Shown here: one piece after another, positions 17,015 to 26,130 of the stretch
Layout: each line of letters opens with the position of its first letter
Numbering within the stretch: position 1 is the first letter of the stretch
Origin: Acidimicrobiia bacterium
GTDB lineage: Bacteria; Actinomycetota; Acidimicrobiia; IMCC26256; PALSA-555
Assembly (NCBI GenBank): GCA_009694435.1
Contig: SHUY01000010.1
Coordinates: 1 to 36,922, forward strand
DNA: 36,922 nucleotides
Direction: 5' to 3'
Position numbers and translations under genes: made by a program
Notes under the pieces: generated by a model
Seen by the model: the letters and a program-made list of their open reading frames with translations, nothing else
Told to the model about the DNA's origin: nothing
Database searches by the model: none

Positions 17015-18516
17015 GCGTTGAGGTAGAGGAATCCGTAACCTTCGTCGCGCAAATTCAATCCCGCGTCACGGAGCGGAGCGGCCCAGTCACCTCGCACCGC
17101 AGGGTTAGTTTCTTCCATACCGTGATCTGCCACTAATACAAAAGCAGTCTCATCAAAGATTTTCGCTCGTTCTACTGCTTTTATGATTTCCCCCATGCGC
17201 GCGTCACTATCGCGTATGGCGGCAGCAGCAATTTCAGAGTAGGGCCCTCCCTCATGCATCGCGGCGTCGGTTAGAGTGAAGTTGGCGAACATAAAACGGG
17301 GCAAGGGATAAGAAACGTCGCGGTAATGTCCCGACAAGACACCCACCGCTTGCTCTACCCCCATGTGGTCAATAGTTGACGACCATGAGTAGTCCTTCGA
17401 TGGGCGAACAAATCGCTCGGTGGTGTGCGGGAGTTCAGCCGGGTTTTCGGGTAACGGCGGCATTTCGCCGGCTCGTAAAAATCCAAAAGTTGAAAAGTCG
17501 GCGTCAATATCACACGGCTCGTTAATCGAAGCAGTGAAGGCTCCGGGTTCATTACGGTGCACCGCGGAGTGAATCGACTCAACTCCCGCGTGAACGTGTT
17601 GCATAGCCCACGGCCAGTTGGCGTTGGAGTTAGTAATAATTTGTTCATTTTTTTGTCGATCAAACCACGCGTTGTGAAGAATACCGTGGTGGCCCGGAAG
17701 TTGGCCCGTAAGAATAGAGGTGTGGTTGGCTAGCGTTACGGTCGGTAGTCCGGCGAAGGCACCGTGACCGTAAGCCGTGCCCATCTCAATAAGCCGAGCA
17801 ACGTTAGGCGCTTCACCTCGAGCAGCCATGTCGTAAAGGACCATTGGGTTAGTGCCGTCGAACAAAAACATCACTACGTGTTTGGGTTTTGTGCTCGAGT
17901 CAAGAACGTCGTGGCGTACCACTCCGTCTTGATTGGCTAAGTGGTCACCGTTAGCTAAAGGGGTGACTCCAAGCAGTTCGAGGACAGTAGGGGCAACGTC
18001 AACTAGGCGAGCTGAGCGCGGGATAACCCCGGCGCTACGAATTCCCGGTCCCGCTAATACAAACGGCGCGCGGGCTTGAACGATTCCCAAGGATCCGTGT
18101 TCACCGCGGTGGCCTCCTTGGTCTTCCCAGTTGTGCGCAGCGGAATGGATAACGCAAAGATCGGGGGCCGAGGGATGGTCGAAGAGTTGGGCGATTTGGT
18201 CGTAGGCATTGGGGTAGGCATTGTCGTGTCGTTCGGGATGGACGTTGGTCTGTTCGTCGGCCAGCGAAGAAAACTTATCCGACGATTGATCGCTGAGCGG
18301 GTGCTGGCCTTCGACGGTTAATTCGGTGTAGGTGTTGTCCGCGCGAGAAAATCGCACTGCCCCGTGATGCGTTCGAGCTTCGTAAGCACCATCGCGGGCG
18401 AGCAGTACCATGTCGACCACCGGTTCGAGATCGGCCTGAGTGAGTACCGAAAGAGCCGTCTCGGCGGCGTCGGATCGTTCGGGGGCCAGCCAAGTAGGTT
18501 CGTCTTCGGCAGTCAC
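17011..18516 (-). CDS. Alkaline phosphatase superfamily phosphodiesterase, apparently circularly permuted
   Basis: Type I phosphodiesterase/nucleotide pyrophosphatase relative of 501 residues with a GTG start and no signal peptide or membrane segment, so probably cytoplasmic. Residues 213-501 hold the start and middle of the domain: metal ligand D220 (FLFDG), nucleophile T261 in PTVTLANHTS, D417 and H421 (TDAAMHEGG), D464/H465 (ADHGM). The block that normally ends this fold, with the last metal His and the strand after it, is found instead at residues 136-185 (HRGEHGSLG with H140, PFVLAGPGI, LVDVAPTVLELLG). Together the two parts make one complete set of metal ligands. The substrate cannot be told from sequence. 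It is a lone minus-strand gene between two ribosomal clusters. Confidence 0.85.
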   Translation of the reverse strand: MTAEDEPTWLAPERSDAAETALSVLTQADLEPVVDMVLLARDGAYEARTHHGAVRFSRADNTYTELTVEGQHPLSDQSSDKFSSLADEQTNVHPERHDNAYPNAYDQIAQLFDHPSAPDLCVIHSAAHNWEDQGGHRGEHGSLGIVQARAPFVLAGPGIRSAGVIPRSARLVDVAPTVLELLGVTPLANGDHLANQDGVVRHDVLDSSTKPKHVVMFLFDGTNPMVLYDMAARGEAPNVARLIEMGTAYGHGAFAGLPTVTLANHTSILTGQLPGHHGILHNAWFDRQKNEQIITNSNANWPWAMQHVHAGVESIHSAVHRNEPGAFTASINEPCDIDADFSTFGFLRAGEMPPLPENPAELPHTTERFVRPSKDYSWSSTIDHMGVEQAVGVLSGHYRDVSYPLPRFMFANFTLTDAAMHEGGPYSEIAAAAIRDSDARMGEIIKAVERAKIFDETAFVLVADHGMEETNPAVRGDWAAPLRDAGLNLRDEGYGFLYLNA

Positions 18517-18550
18517 GATCCCTAGGCTACGCCTACCGGGCGGACGCGGA

Positions 18551-18580
18551 TTGCTCGCGCGAGGCCTAAATCGCTAAGGT
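18551..18580 (+). promoter_or_regulatory. Probable promoter of the rplM-rpsI-glmM operon
   Basis: TTGCTC at 18551-18556 and TAAGGT at 18575-18580 with an 18-base spacer, in the 100-base divergent gap before rplM. The same design is seen before infA. The distance to the GTG of rplM leaves a leader of about 30 bases with GGAG at 18608-18611. Confidence 0.5.
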
Positions 18581-18616
18581 AGAGGGCTATTCACCGATAA
18601 TTCCTCTGGAGTTCAT

Positions 18617-19060
18617 GTGCGCACCTTCCATCCCAAAGAAAACGATATTGAGCACGCTTGGCGGGTAATCGACGCGGAAGGAATTGTTTTGGGCCGCCTT
18701 GCTACTGAAGTGGCCACGCTTTTACAAGGGAAAAACAAACCAATTTGGGCGCCCAATGTTGATACGGGAGATTACGTCGTAGTAATAAACGCGTCGCTGA
18801 TCTCGGCCGCTCCTCGCAAATTGGCCGATAAGCGCTACTACCGCCACTCGGGTTATCCGGGTGGGTTGACCGAAGAGTCTTTTGGTTCATTACTAGAGCG
18901 CGACCCTGAGCGAGTGGTCCGCCTCGCAGTGCAAGGAATGTTGCCCAAGAACCGATTGGGGCGGGCGATGATTTCCAAACTTAAGGTTTACGGTGGACCC
19001 AACCACCCCCACTCCGCCCAGCAACCCGTTGTCCACGCGCTCGCGAGCCGCGCGAGTTAG
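18617..19060 (+). CDS. rplM: 50S ribosomal protein L13
   Basis: Early-assembly large-subunit protein. VIDAEGIVLGRLATEVATLL, WAPNVDTGDYVVVINAS and the block KVYGGPNHPHSAQQP are canonical. It starts with GTG at 18617, five bases after GGAG; an overlapping ATG at 18615 is in another frame. Length 147. It opens a long same-strand gene series and is paired with rpsI, as in nearly all bacteria. Confidence 0.97.
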   Translation: MRTFHPKENDIEHAWRVIDAEGIVLGRLATEVATLLQGKNKPIWAPNVDTGDYVVVINASLISAAPRKLADKRYYRHSGYPGGLTEESFGSLLERDPERVVRLAVQGMLPKNRLGRAMISKLKVYGGPNHPHSAQQPVVHALASRAS

Positions 19061-19075
19061 GAATTAAGGAAACCG

Positions 19076-19468
19076 ATGCCTAAACCTTTAGTTCAGTCCA
19101 CTGGTCGCCGCAAGACCGCAATTGCTCGAGTTCGTCTTCGCCCGGGCACCGGAAACATTGTGGTTAACGGTAAGCCCGTAGAGATTTATTTTACGGTCCC
19201 TAGCCATCGCAATCACGCGATTGAACCTTTGCGTTTGTCGGAAACTTCTGACGTTTATGATGTTGATGTCTCGATTATCGGTGGCGGCGTTAGCGGTCAG
19301 GCGGGTGCACTGCGCCTTGGTTTGGCTCGAGCGCTCGTAGTTCTAGACGAAGAATTGCGCCCGAACTTAAAGCGCGCGGGGCTGTTGGCTCGTGATGCAC
19401 GAGAAAAAGAGCGGCGCAAATACGGACTTAGAAAAGCTCGCAAGGCACCGCAGTACTCGAAGCGGTAA
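19076..19468 (+). CDS. rpsI: 30S ribosomal protein S9
   Basis: Its C-terminal tail reaches the P-site tRNA. STGRRKTAIARVRLRPGTGN, GGGVSGQAGALRLGLARAL, and the basic end ERRKYGLRKARKAPQYSKR with the invariant KR terminus identify it. Length 130. It is 15 bases after rplM and 26 before glmM, an order typical of actinobacteria. Confidence 0.97.
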   Translation: MPKPLVQSTGRRKTAIARVRLRPGTGNIVVNGKPVEIYFTVPSHRNHAIEPLRLSETSDVYDVDVSIIGGGVSGQAGALRLGLARALVVLDEELRPNLKRAGLLARDAREKERRKYGLRKARKAPQYSKR

Positions 19469-19494
19469 TCGGGCCTACGGGCTTTGGTCGTCTA

Positions 19495-20850
19495 ATGACG
19501 CTGCAATTTGGTACCGACGGAATTCGCGGTATTGCTAATGCCGAACTAACTCCTGAGCTCATGACGGCCTTAGGGCGGTCGGCAGTTCGAGTGTTGGGGG
19601 CTGACGCCCCGTTTCTCATTGGTCGCGATACTCGACGTTCGGGTTCGATGATTCAAGCGGCTTTAGTGGCGGGGTTGTGCGCTGAGGGTGCCGATGTGGG
19701 CATTCTTGGAGTTTTACCCACCCCGGCGGTCGCGTACTTGGCTCGCGAGCGCAATGCGCCGGCACTTATGATTTCGGCGAGCCATAACTCATTTGAAGAT
19801 AACGGAGTAAAAATATTTGCTTCGGGCGGGAAAAAACTTTCTGATGCCCTTCAGCACCAAATCGAATCTGAATTACGCTTACTGACCAACTCTGCTGTCG
19901 CGCTGGCGCCGACGGGCGCAGATATTGGAGTCGATCGAGTAGTAATAGGAGCGCTAGACGACTACGTCAAATACGTCGTGGACTCATTTTCCGGTCGCCG
20001 GCTTGACGGATTGCGGGTAGTGCTGGATTGCGGAAACGGCGCTGCGTTCCTTTGTGCGCCCGAAATCTTTAGTGCTTTAGGGGCCGAGGTTGAGGTCATT
20101 AACGCTGTGCCCGACGGGGAGAATATAAACCGAGAGTGTGGCTCAACCGACACTACGGCCCTGTGCGCCGCGGTGAAGGATTCGGGAGCGGACGCGGGAT
20201 TGGCCTTTGATGGCGACGCGGATCGAGTTATCGCCATCGATGAATTTGGTGGAGTTGTCGACGGTGATCAAATGATGGCTATTTGCGCTCTTGATCTCAA
20301 AGAGCAAGGGAAATTACGCGGTAATGCCGTGGTGTCTACGGTAATGGCTAATTTGGGCTTGCGGCGCTGCTTGGAAGCCGAAGATATCGAGCTGGTCGAA
20401 GTTCCTGTTGGCGATCGGTTTGTGCTCGAAGCGCTGGAGCAACGCAATTTGGCTTTAGGCGGGGAGCAGTCGGGGCACATTATTTTTTCCGATTTGGCCA
20501 ATACCGGCGACGGAATATTGACGGGTGCTTGTATTCTCGATGTTGTACGTGCCACCCATAATTCGTTGTCAGTTTTATCCGGGGTTATGCAGAAATTTCC
20601 CCAAGTACTTATCAATGTTTCGGTGCGTGATCTACAAGCGGTAATGAAAGATTCAGAATTTATGGCTGAACTTCAGGCCGTAGAATTTGATTTAGCTCTG
20701 AACGGGCGAGCTTTGGTGCGACTATCGGGCACCGAGCCGGTGGTCAGGGTAATGGTTGAGGCTCCAAGTGTTGCCCAAGCCGAATTGATTACTGATCGCT
20801 TAGTGGCCGCAGTCTTGCGGGCCGGTGGTGGGCCGGCATCCACCGCGTAG
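19495..20850 (+). CDS. glmM: Phosphoglucosamine mutase
   Basis: Interconverts glucosamine-6-phosphate and glucosamine-1-phosphate on the way to UDP-GlcNAc for peptidoglycan. QFGTDGIRGIAN is the N-terminal phosphate site. The phosphoserine is S96 in ISASHNSFEDNGVK. GLAFDGDADRVI is the magnesium loop, and RLSGTEPVVRVMVEA is the C-terminal phosphate-binding loop. Length 451 is normal. It feeds from the product of the next gene, 12 bases downstream. Confidence 0.97.
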   Translation: MTLQFGTDGIRGIANAELTPELMTALGRSAVRVLGADAPFLIGRDTRRSGSMIQAALVAGLCAEGADVGILGVLPTPAVAYLARERNAPALMISASHNSFEDNGVKIFASGGKKLSDALQHQIESELRLLTNSAVALAPTGADIGVDRVVIGALDDYVKYVVDSFSGRRLDGLRVVLDCGNGAAFLCAPEIFSALGAEVEVINAVPDGENINRECGSTDTTALCAAVKDSGADAGLAFDGDADRVIAIDEFGGVVDGDQMMAICALDLKEQGKLRGNAVVSTVMANLGLRRCLEAEDIELVEVPVGDRFVLEALEQRNLALGGEQSGHIIFSDLANTGDGILTGACILDVVRATHNSLSVLSGVMQKFPQVLINVSVRDLQAVMKDSEFMAELQAVEFDLALNGRALVRLSGTEPVVRVMVEAPSVAQAELITDRLVAAVLRAGGGPASTA

Positions 20851-20862
20851 GCTGGTTGAGAC

Positions 20863-23800
20863 ATGTGCGGGATTGTTGGTGTTGTTAGACGGCGCTCAAC
20901 GCGCTCTTCTCCTGATCTTCGAGCGCTAGTAAAGACGCTCGAAGCAGTTGCCGGTCGCGCTCAGTCTTGGGCCGGTGACGCTGAAGTTTTAGTAGATATT
21001 GCTACCGCAATTGTTGACCTCGACGCACAGTTGCGAGGTATCCCAGGAATTAGATCTCTTATTGGTGACGATCAAAGCCGAGCGGAACTTTCTCACACGG
21101 CACAAAAACTAAGTTCTGACCTTGACGGTATTGAGCGGAGTCTTGACGCGGGAACGATAGTGGTTGCCAGTTCCAATCTTGAAGCGGTCAACTCCGCTCT
21201 CGTGCAAGCGAAAGATGGTGCGTGGGCGATTCACGCCGATCGGGTTCGGACTGCGGAGGCGGTAGCGGGACTGGCTCGAGGTGCAGGTAAGAACGAGATA
21301 GGTGAAGCCGCGCTAGAGGCTTACGCGTCGATCCAGATAGCGCTCGCCGGCATTGACCGCCTCGAGGTGCGAGGACGTGATTCGGCTGGGCTGCACGTGC
21401 TAATTCGCAATTCTGGACTTAGCGATAAAGATCGGGTTGATATTGAAAAAGGTGATCGATCCGATACTCGTTTTGGTAATCGCACCATTCGTTTTTTTGG
21501 CGATGCAGTGGGTTTTGTCTACAAGTTCGCGGCTGAGATTGGTGACTTAGGCGACAACGGTTGTCGGCTTCGCCACGATATCGAAAACGACGCAATATTG
21601 CGACAAGCACTTAGCAGTGATTCTGCTGAAGCAATAATCTTAGGTCACACTCGATGGGCCAGCGTAGGAATTATTTCAGAATTTAATACCCATCCGCTTG
21701 ATTCATTAGAAATAACTCAACCCAGTAAAAAAGAAAAACCTGCCCCTTACGTAGTGGCGGCGCTAAATGGCGATGTTGATAATTTTGTTGAGCTAAGTAG
21801 TGAAAAAAACTTCGCTTTTTCACCAGAAATAACTACTGACGCTAAAGCTATTCCTGTTTTAGTCGCCCGAAACGAAATCAAGGGAGACAACCCGCAAGAG
21901 TCTTTCCGGGCTGCGGTCAATACTTTAGAGGGTTCGGTGGCCATAGGCGCAGCTTTGGCCACCGCTCCCGAACAACTTTTCTTGGCTCTACGCGGTAGCG
22001 GTCAAGCACTTTATGTTGGATTGGCCGAAGATGCCTTCATTATTGCCAGCGAGCCTTACGGAATAGTTGAAGAAACTTCAGATTATCTTCGCCTTGACGG
22101 CGAATCGGTGAGCGATAGTTCTCGGGCCAACGCCACTCGAGGCCAAATTGTCGTTCTTGATGCCGGCAAGGCTGGTGAAATATCGGGGATTAATCGGTAC
22201 TCCTACGACGGCTCGGAGTTATTGCTAGAACCGCAAGAAATCGAGCGAGCCGAAATTACCACTCGCGATATAAACCGAGGCTCCGCTCCGCATTTTTTGC
22301 TTAAGGAAATAACCGAGTCTCCTGCTTCGCTGCGTAAAACTTTGCGGGGGAGAATCGTTGAAAATACGGGTCTACTCGAAGTTGCCCTCGGCGATGATGC
22401 GCTGCCAGAAAAAGTGCGAAAGCGTTTAGCGTCTGGATCTATACGAAAAGTCGTCGTTATCGGGCAAGGTACGGCAGCGGTGGCGGGGCGAGCGGTAGCC
22501 GCAACTTTGCTTGACGCCAATACTGAACTTGTAGTGACTTCGACTTTGGCGACTGAGTTGTCAGGATTTTCGGTGCGCGACGATATGAGCGATACCTTGG
22601 TAGTGGCGATTAGTCAGAGCGGAACTACTACTGACACCAACCGAACGGTTGATGTTGTTCGTGATCGGGGGGCGGCAGTAATTTCAATCGTCAACCGGCG
22701 TAAAAGTGATCTAGTAGAAAAATCAGACGGAGTCCTCTACACCTCTGACGGGCGGGACGTTGAAATGAGTGTGGCTTCGACTAAAGCTTTTTATGCGCAA
22801 GTGGCCGCCGGCGTACTTTTAGCGCTGGCGATCGCCGATTCTGCTGGTCGGCTCGACCCCACTCGGGTCAATCAGTGGCTGACTGGGTTACGAGCTCTCC
22901 CGTTGGCTATGGAAAAAGTTCTTGAGAGTCGCGCCGCCATCGCGGCGGTTGCTCAACGCCACGCACCGCGCCTGCGCTATTGGGCGGTCGTGGGCAACGG
23001 AGTCAACAAAACTGCGGCTAACGAAATTCGTATAAAACTCTCCGAGCTTTGCTACAAGGCTATTGCCGTCGATGTTACCGAAGACAAAAAACATATTGAT
23101 CTGTCTTCCGAACCACTAATTGTGGTTTGTGCGGCTGGTCTTGGCGGATCTATTGCTGACGATGTAAGTAAAGAGGTGGCGATTTATCGAGCGCACCGTG
23201 CTGCTCCGATAGTTATTACTGATACTCCCGAGCGTTACTCGGCGGCGCTCGAAACTTTAGTTGTCCCGTCGGTTATGCCTGAACTCGACTTTGTTCTTGC
23301 CGCGGTGGCTGGGCACCTATTTTCTTATGAGGCCGCACTCGCGATTGATTATTCGGCATTTCCGTTACGTCAGATTCGTTCAGTCATTGAGGCCGCTACT
23401 GCCTTCGCACCAGAGTCGCTGTTAGCGCGGGTCACGGCCGAGATAGATGTCCCCGCTACGCAGTTTCTTGATGGTCTACGGGCGGGAAATTATGACGGAA
23501 CTCTTACCGCGAGTTCGGCCACTTTGATCGCTTCCCTTCTTCGCTACGCAATGGGGTCGGCGTCACTTGACGACTACGAATTAGAACATGGAGCCCTAGG
23601 AGTTCCGAGCGCGGTGGTGATTGATCTTACTGCTGCTTTGACTACGGCCATCGAAGAACTGACTCGACCAGTAGACGCAATTAAACATCAAGCCAAAACC
23701 GTAACCGTAGGTATTTCGCGCTCAGACGAAACGTTATTGCGAGCCGAAATTGTGCGCCAAGTTATCTCGGCGGGTACGCCACGCGACTCGCTCACCTATC

Positions 23801-24294
23801 GTTCTTTGCGGACGCTGGTCGATCTTGATCCCGCGGTCGTATCGGTGGTGGGCTATACCCGTTATCGCGTCGAAGGCGACGCGGCCACCGATAACGCGAA
23901 GATTTTTGTCGTCGATAAGGGTGGCGTAGCGGCCGACTTGGTCTCCCGAGCTGAATCGGATTCACGACTGCGAGGGACTAAGCACCGAGTTGCCGAGCAG
24001 CGAGAAGTGACAGTAGTGCAAGGCCGCACCGATGGACGCACGCTCATAGTGATCCCAGAAGTGAAGCACGGCCAGTGCGTTGGTCTCACGCTGTTGCACG
24101 TTGAGTTTGCTCCAAGTCTTAGCTCCGAATCTATGCGGGCAGTCCTTCAGGGTTATCAGGGTCGGTACGGAGCGCTGCGCGATGCGGTTACTGAAACCGA
24201 AGATTCGTTTGACGACACTTTGTTGAGCCAAGTGGCACCGATCGAGTTGTTGACTGATCCAGTATTAGTGTTGGCTGATCGTTGGCGAGCATAG
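20863..24294 (+). CDS. glmS: GlmS-like glutamine--fructose-6-phosphate aminotransferase, enlarged (1143 aa)
   Basis: Normal GlmS is about 610 residues. The catalytic Cys is C2 (MCGIVGVV). The next glutaminase block, RGRDSAG, comes only at 170-176, so roughly 130 extra residues are inserted. GHTRWASVG (261-269), NTHPL and ALNGDVDN (300-307) complete that domain. SIS domain 1 (about 525-660) has SQSGTTTDT and SVASTKAF. SIS domain 2 (about 700-830) has EIRIKLSE and EDKKHIDL. The usual C-terminal tail with the catalytic Lys is recognisable at 936-950 (PVDAIKHQAKTVTVG, K945) after an insertion of about 100 residues, yet the protein goes on for another ~193 residues of unknown fold. It lies next to glmM, which supports GlcN-6-P synthesis. 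Whether it is the only GlmS in the genome is unknown. Confidence 0.88.
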   Translation: MCGIVGVVRRRSTRSSPDLRALVKTLEAVAGRAQSWAGDAEVLVDIATAIVDLDAQLRGIPGIRSLIGDDQSRAELSHTAQKLSSDLDGIERSLDAGTIVVASSNLEAVNSALVQAKDGAWAIHADRVRTAEAVAGLARGAGKNEIGEAALEAYASIQIALAGIDRLEVRGRDSAGLHVLIRNSGLSDKDRVDIEKGDRSDTRFGNRTIRFFGDAVGFVYKFAAEIGDLGDNGCRLRHDIENDAILRQALSSDSAEAIILGHTRWASVGIISEFNTHPLDSLEITQPSKKEKPAPYVVAALNGDVDNFVELSSEKNFAFSPEITTDAKAIPVLVARNEIKGDNPQESFRAAVNTLEGSVAIGAALATAPEQLFLALRGSGQALYVGLAEDAFIIASEPYGIVEETSDYLRLDGESVSDSSRANATRGQIVVLDAGKAGEISGINRYSYDGSELLLEPQEIERAEITTRDINRGSAPHFLLKEITESPASLRKTLRGRIVENTGLLEVALGDDALPEKVRKRLASGSIRKVVVIGQGTAAVAGRAVAATLLDANTELVVTSTLATELSGFSVRDDMSDTLVVAISQSGTTTDTNRTVDVVRDRGAAVISIVNRRKSDLVEKSDGVLYTSDGRDVEMSVASTKAFYAQVAAGVLLALAIADSAGRLDPTRVNQWLTGLRALPLAMEKVLESRAAIAAVAQRHAPRLRYWAVVGNGVNKTAANEIRIKLSELCYKAIAVDVTEDKKHIDLSSEPLIVVCAAGLGGSIADDVSKEVAIYRAHRAAPIVITDTPERYSAALETLVVPSVMPELDFVLAAVAGHLFSYEAALAIDYSAFPLRQIRSVIEAATAFAPESLLARVTAEIDVPATQFLDGLRAGNYDGTLTASSATLIASLLRYAMGSASLDDYELEHGALGVPSAVVIDLTAALTTAIEELTRPVDAIKHQAKTVTVGISRSDETLLRAEIVRQVISAGTPRDSLTYRSLRTLVDLDPAVVSVVGYTRYRVEGDAATDNAKIFVVDKGGVAADLVSRAESDSRLRGTKHRVAEQREVTVVQGRTDGRTLIVIPEVKHGQCVGLTLLHVEFAPSLSSESMRAVLQGYQGRYGALRDAVTETEDSFDDTLLSQVAPIELLTDPVLVLADRWRA

Positions 24295-24298
24295 AGAG

Positions 24299-24691
24299 GT
24301 GACTGGTCTAGGTGTGGTGGGATTGGGGTCAGATTTAGTTGAAATTGAGAGATTTCGATTGGCCTTAACCCGCTCAATAAATCTTTGTGAACGTTTATTT
24401 AGCGAGGCAGAACAAAATTACGCTAATACCCATAAAGACCCAACAAAAAGTTTGGCCGCGAGATTTGCCGCTAAGGAAGCGGTTATGAAAGCACTCGGAG
24501 TGGGGCTAGGAGACTTTGCGTTTAAAGATGTAGAAGTCGTTAGAACTAAAAATGGTGCGCCTTCAATTGCGTTAAGGGGACGGGCAAAGACTTTGGCCAA
24601 CGAGAAAGGCGTTTCTAGTTGGCATGTTTCGCTCACCCATACCGATACCGCAGCCCTGGCGGTGGTATTGGCGCTCCGCGGGGCCAACTAG
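24299..24691 (+). CDS. acpS: Holo-[acyl-carrier-protein] synthase
   Basis: Transfers 4'-phosphopantetheine from CoA to acyl carrier protein. GLGSDLVEIERF carries the magnesium ligand D12, and AARFAAKEAVMKALG the ligand E60. GAPSIALRG and WHVSLTHTDTAALAVV finish the family pattern. Length is 130 from GTG 24299. A GTG at 24314 is an equally good start, because the AGAGGTGA at 24295-24302 looks like a ribosome binding site. The stop shares one base with the nnr start. It is commonly joined to nnr in actinobacteria. Confidence 0.95.
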   Translation: MTGLGVVGLGSDLVEIERFRLALTRSINLCERLFSEAEQNYANTHKDPTKSLAARFAAKEAVMKALGVGLGDFAFKDVEVVRTKNGAPSIALRGRAKTLANEKGVSSWHVSLTHTDTAALAVVLALRGAN

Positions 24692-26115
24692 TGAAACCGG
24701 TCCTCACTCCCCAGGAGATGACTGCGGCCGATAACGCCGCGATTGCTGCGGGTACGCCCGCTGAGGTTTTGCTAACTCGCGCGGGGTCGGCGGTGGCTTG
24801 GGAGTCCCGAAAACTTTTGGGCGAAACGTATGGGCGACGAGTTTTGGTGGCTTGCGGCCCGGGTAACAATGGGGGCGATGGCCGCATAGCCGCGCAAATC
24901 TTGTCCGGTTGGGGAGCGAAAGTCGAGGTGCTAGATATCGCCAGCCCGGCTGCTACCGCTCAGTTGGGGGCGATGACGACTTCATTTGACCAAATAATTG
25001 ACGCTATGTACGGCACGGGGTTTCGGGACGAACTCAACGGTGTGGCCGCGCGAGTGGCGGAGATGAGTTACGAGATACCAACCGTGGCGGTAGATATCCC
25101 TTCGGGCGTTAATGGTACTACTGGGGCAGTAACGGGTAAAGCCGTGCGGGCACAAGTAACGGTGACTTTTTCGGCCCACAAACCCGGAATTTGTTTTGAA
25201 CCCGGCCGAGGATTAGCTGGGGATGTACGGGTTGCTCAAATTGGTATCGCAGTGGGTTCACCCGATTTAACTATTACCACTGAAGCCGACGTAAGACAAG
25301 CATTAGCAACCCGCCAGTTGTCGAATCACGATTTCGAAACTCATAAATGGAAATCTGGTTTGCTAGTCATCGGTGGCTCACGGGGAATGGTTGGTGCCCC
25401 ACTGCTAGTGAGCCGAGCCGCGATGCGCGTTGGGGCCGGAATAGTTTGGTGCGCGGTTCCGGGCAAAGATGCGGCCGCACGCGCGAGTGGTTCTGAGGTA
25501 ATCATGCGCGCTCTACCCGAAACTCGGAAAGGATCGTGGCGCAAGGTTGGAACAGTCGCGAATTCTTTTTCGCGCTTTCAAGCAATGGCCATTGGACCTG
25601 GGTTAGGCCTCGAGCGATCAACGGGCAAAGCGGTGCGCGCGACCTTGTCTCGAGGGGCGAACCCAGTGGTGCTCGATGCCGATGGGTTGCGGGCGTTCTC
25701 GGGGTGCCCAGAACTGCTCAAGCGTCGTTCGGGTTCGACCATTGTCACCCCTCACGCCGGAGAGTTCTTGGCTCTAACCGGCCGAGCCGTTGGCGACGAT
25801 CGGGCTTTGGCCGCCCGGGAACTAGCCCAGCGCTCCGGAGCAGTAGTACTGCTTAAAGGACCGGCAACGGTAGTGGCCGACCCTTCGGGTCGGGCCGCCA
25901 TTAACCCCAGTGACGGCCCGTGGTTGGCCACCGCCGGGAGTGGTGACGTGCTTACGGGCATTATCGGCGGTCTTCTCGCTCGAGGTTTAGCACCCTTTGC
26001 TGCCGCCACCGCGGGGGCGTGGCTACATTGCCAAGCGGCTGATGAAGCCGGTCATACTGGAATGGTGGCGGGCGACCTAATCGACGCCTTGCCCCGTGTT
26101 TTAGATCGTCTCTAG
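24691..26115 (+). CDS. nnr: Bifunctional NAD(P)H-hydrate epimerase / ADP-dependent dehydratase
   Basis: Repairs damaged, hydrated NADH and NADPH. The N-terminal YjeF epimerase domain shows GPGNNGGDG (56-64) and VDIPSGVNGTTG. The C-terminal ribokinase-like dehydratase has AMAIGPGLG, VVLDADGLRAF, IVTPHAGEF and TAGSGDVLTG (414-423, catalytic D419). GTG at 24691 overlaps the acpS stop by one base and gives 474 residues; the longer frame from 24619 is acpS-derived and rejected. Both domains look complete. Confidence 0.95.
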   Translation: MKPVLTPQEMTAADNAAIAAGTPAEVLLTRAGSAVAWESRKLLGETYGRRVLVACGPGNNGGDGRIAAQILSGWGAKVEVLDIASPAATAQLGAMTTSFDQIIDAMYGTGFRDELNGVAARVAEMSYEIPTVAVDIPSGVNGTTGAVTGKAVRAQVTVTFSAHKPGICFEPGRGLAGDVRVAQIGIAVGSPDLTITTEADVRQALATRQLSNHDFETHKWKSGLLVIGGSRGMVGAPLLVSRAAMRVGAGIVWCAVPGKDAAARASGSEVIMRALPETRKGSWRKVGTVANSFSRFQAMAIGPGLGLERSTGKAVRATLSRGANPVVLDADGLRAFSGCPELLKRRSGSTIVTPHAGEFLALTGRAVGDDRALAARELAQRSGAVVLLKGPATVVADPSGRAAINPSDGPWLATAGSGDVLTGIIGGLLARGLAPFAAATAGAWLHCQAADEAGHTGMVAGDLIDALPRVLDRL

Positions 26116-26130
26116 CCCAAGGAGAGTCCA

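Noticed and set aside
24619-24690. Upstream in-frame extension of nnr
   Set aside because: These 24 codons are the acpS coding sequence read in another frame; GTG 24691 directly overlaps the acpS stop and fits the family start.
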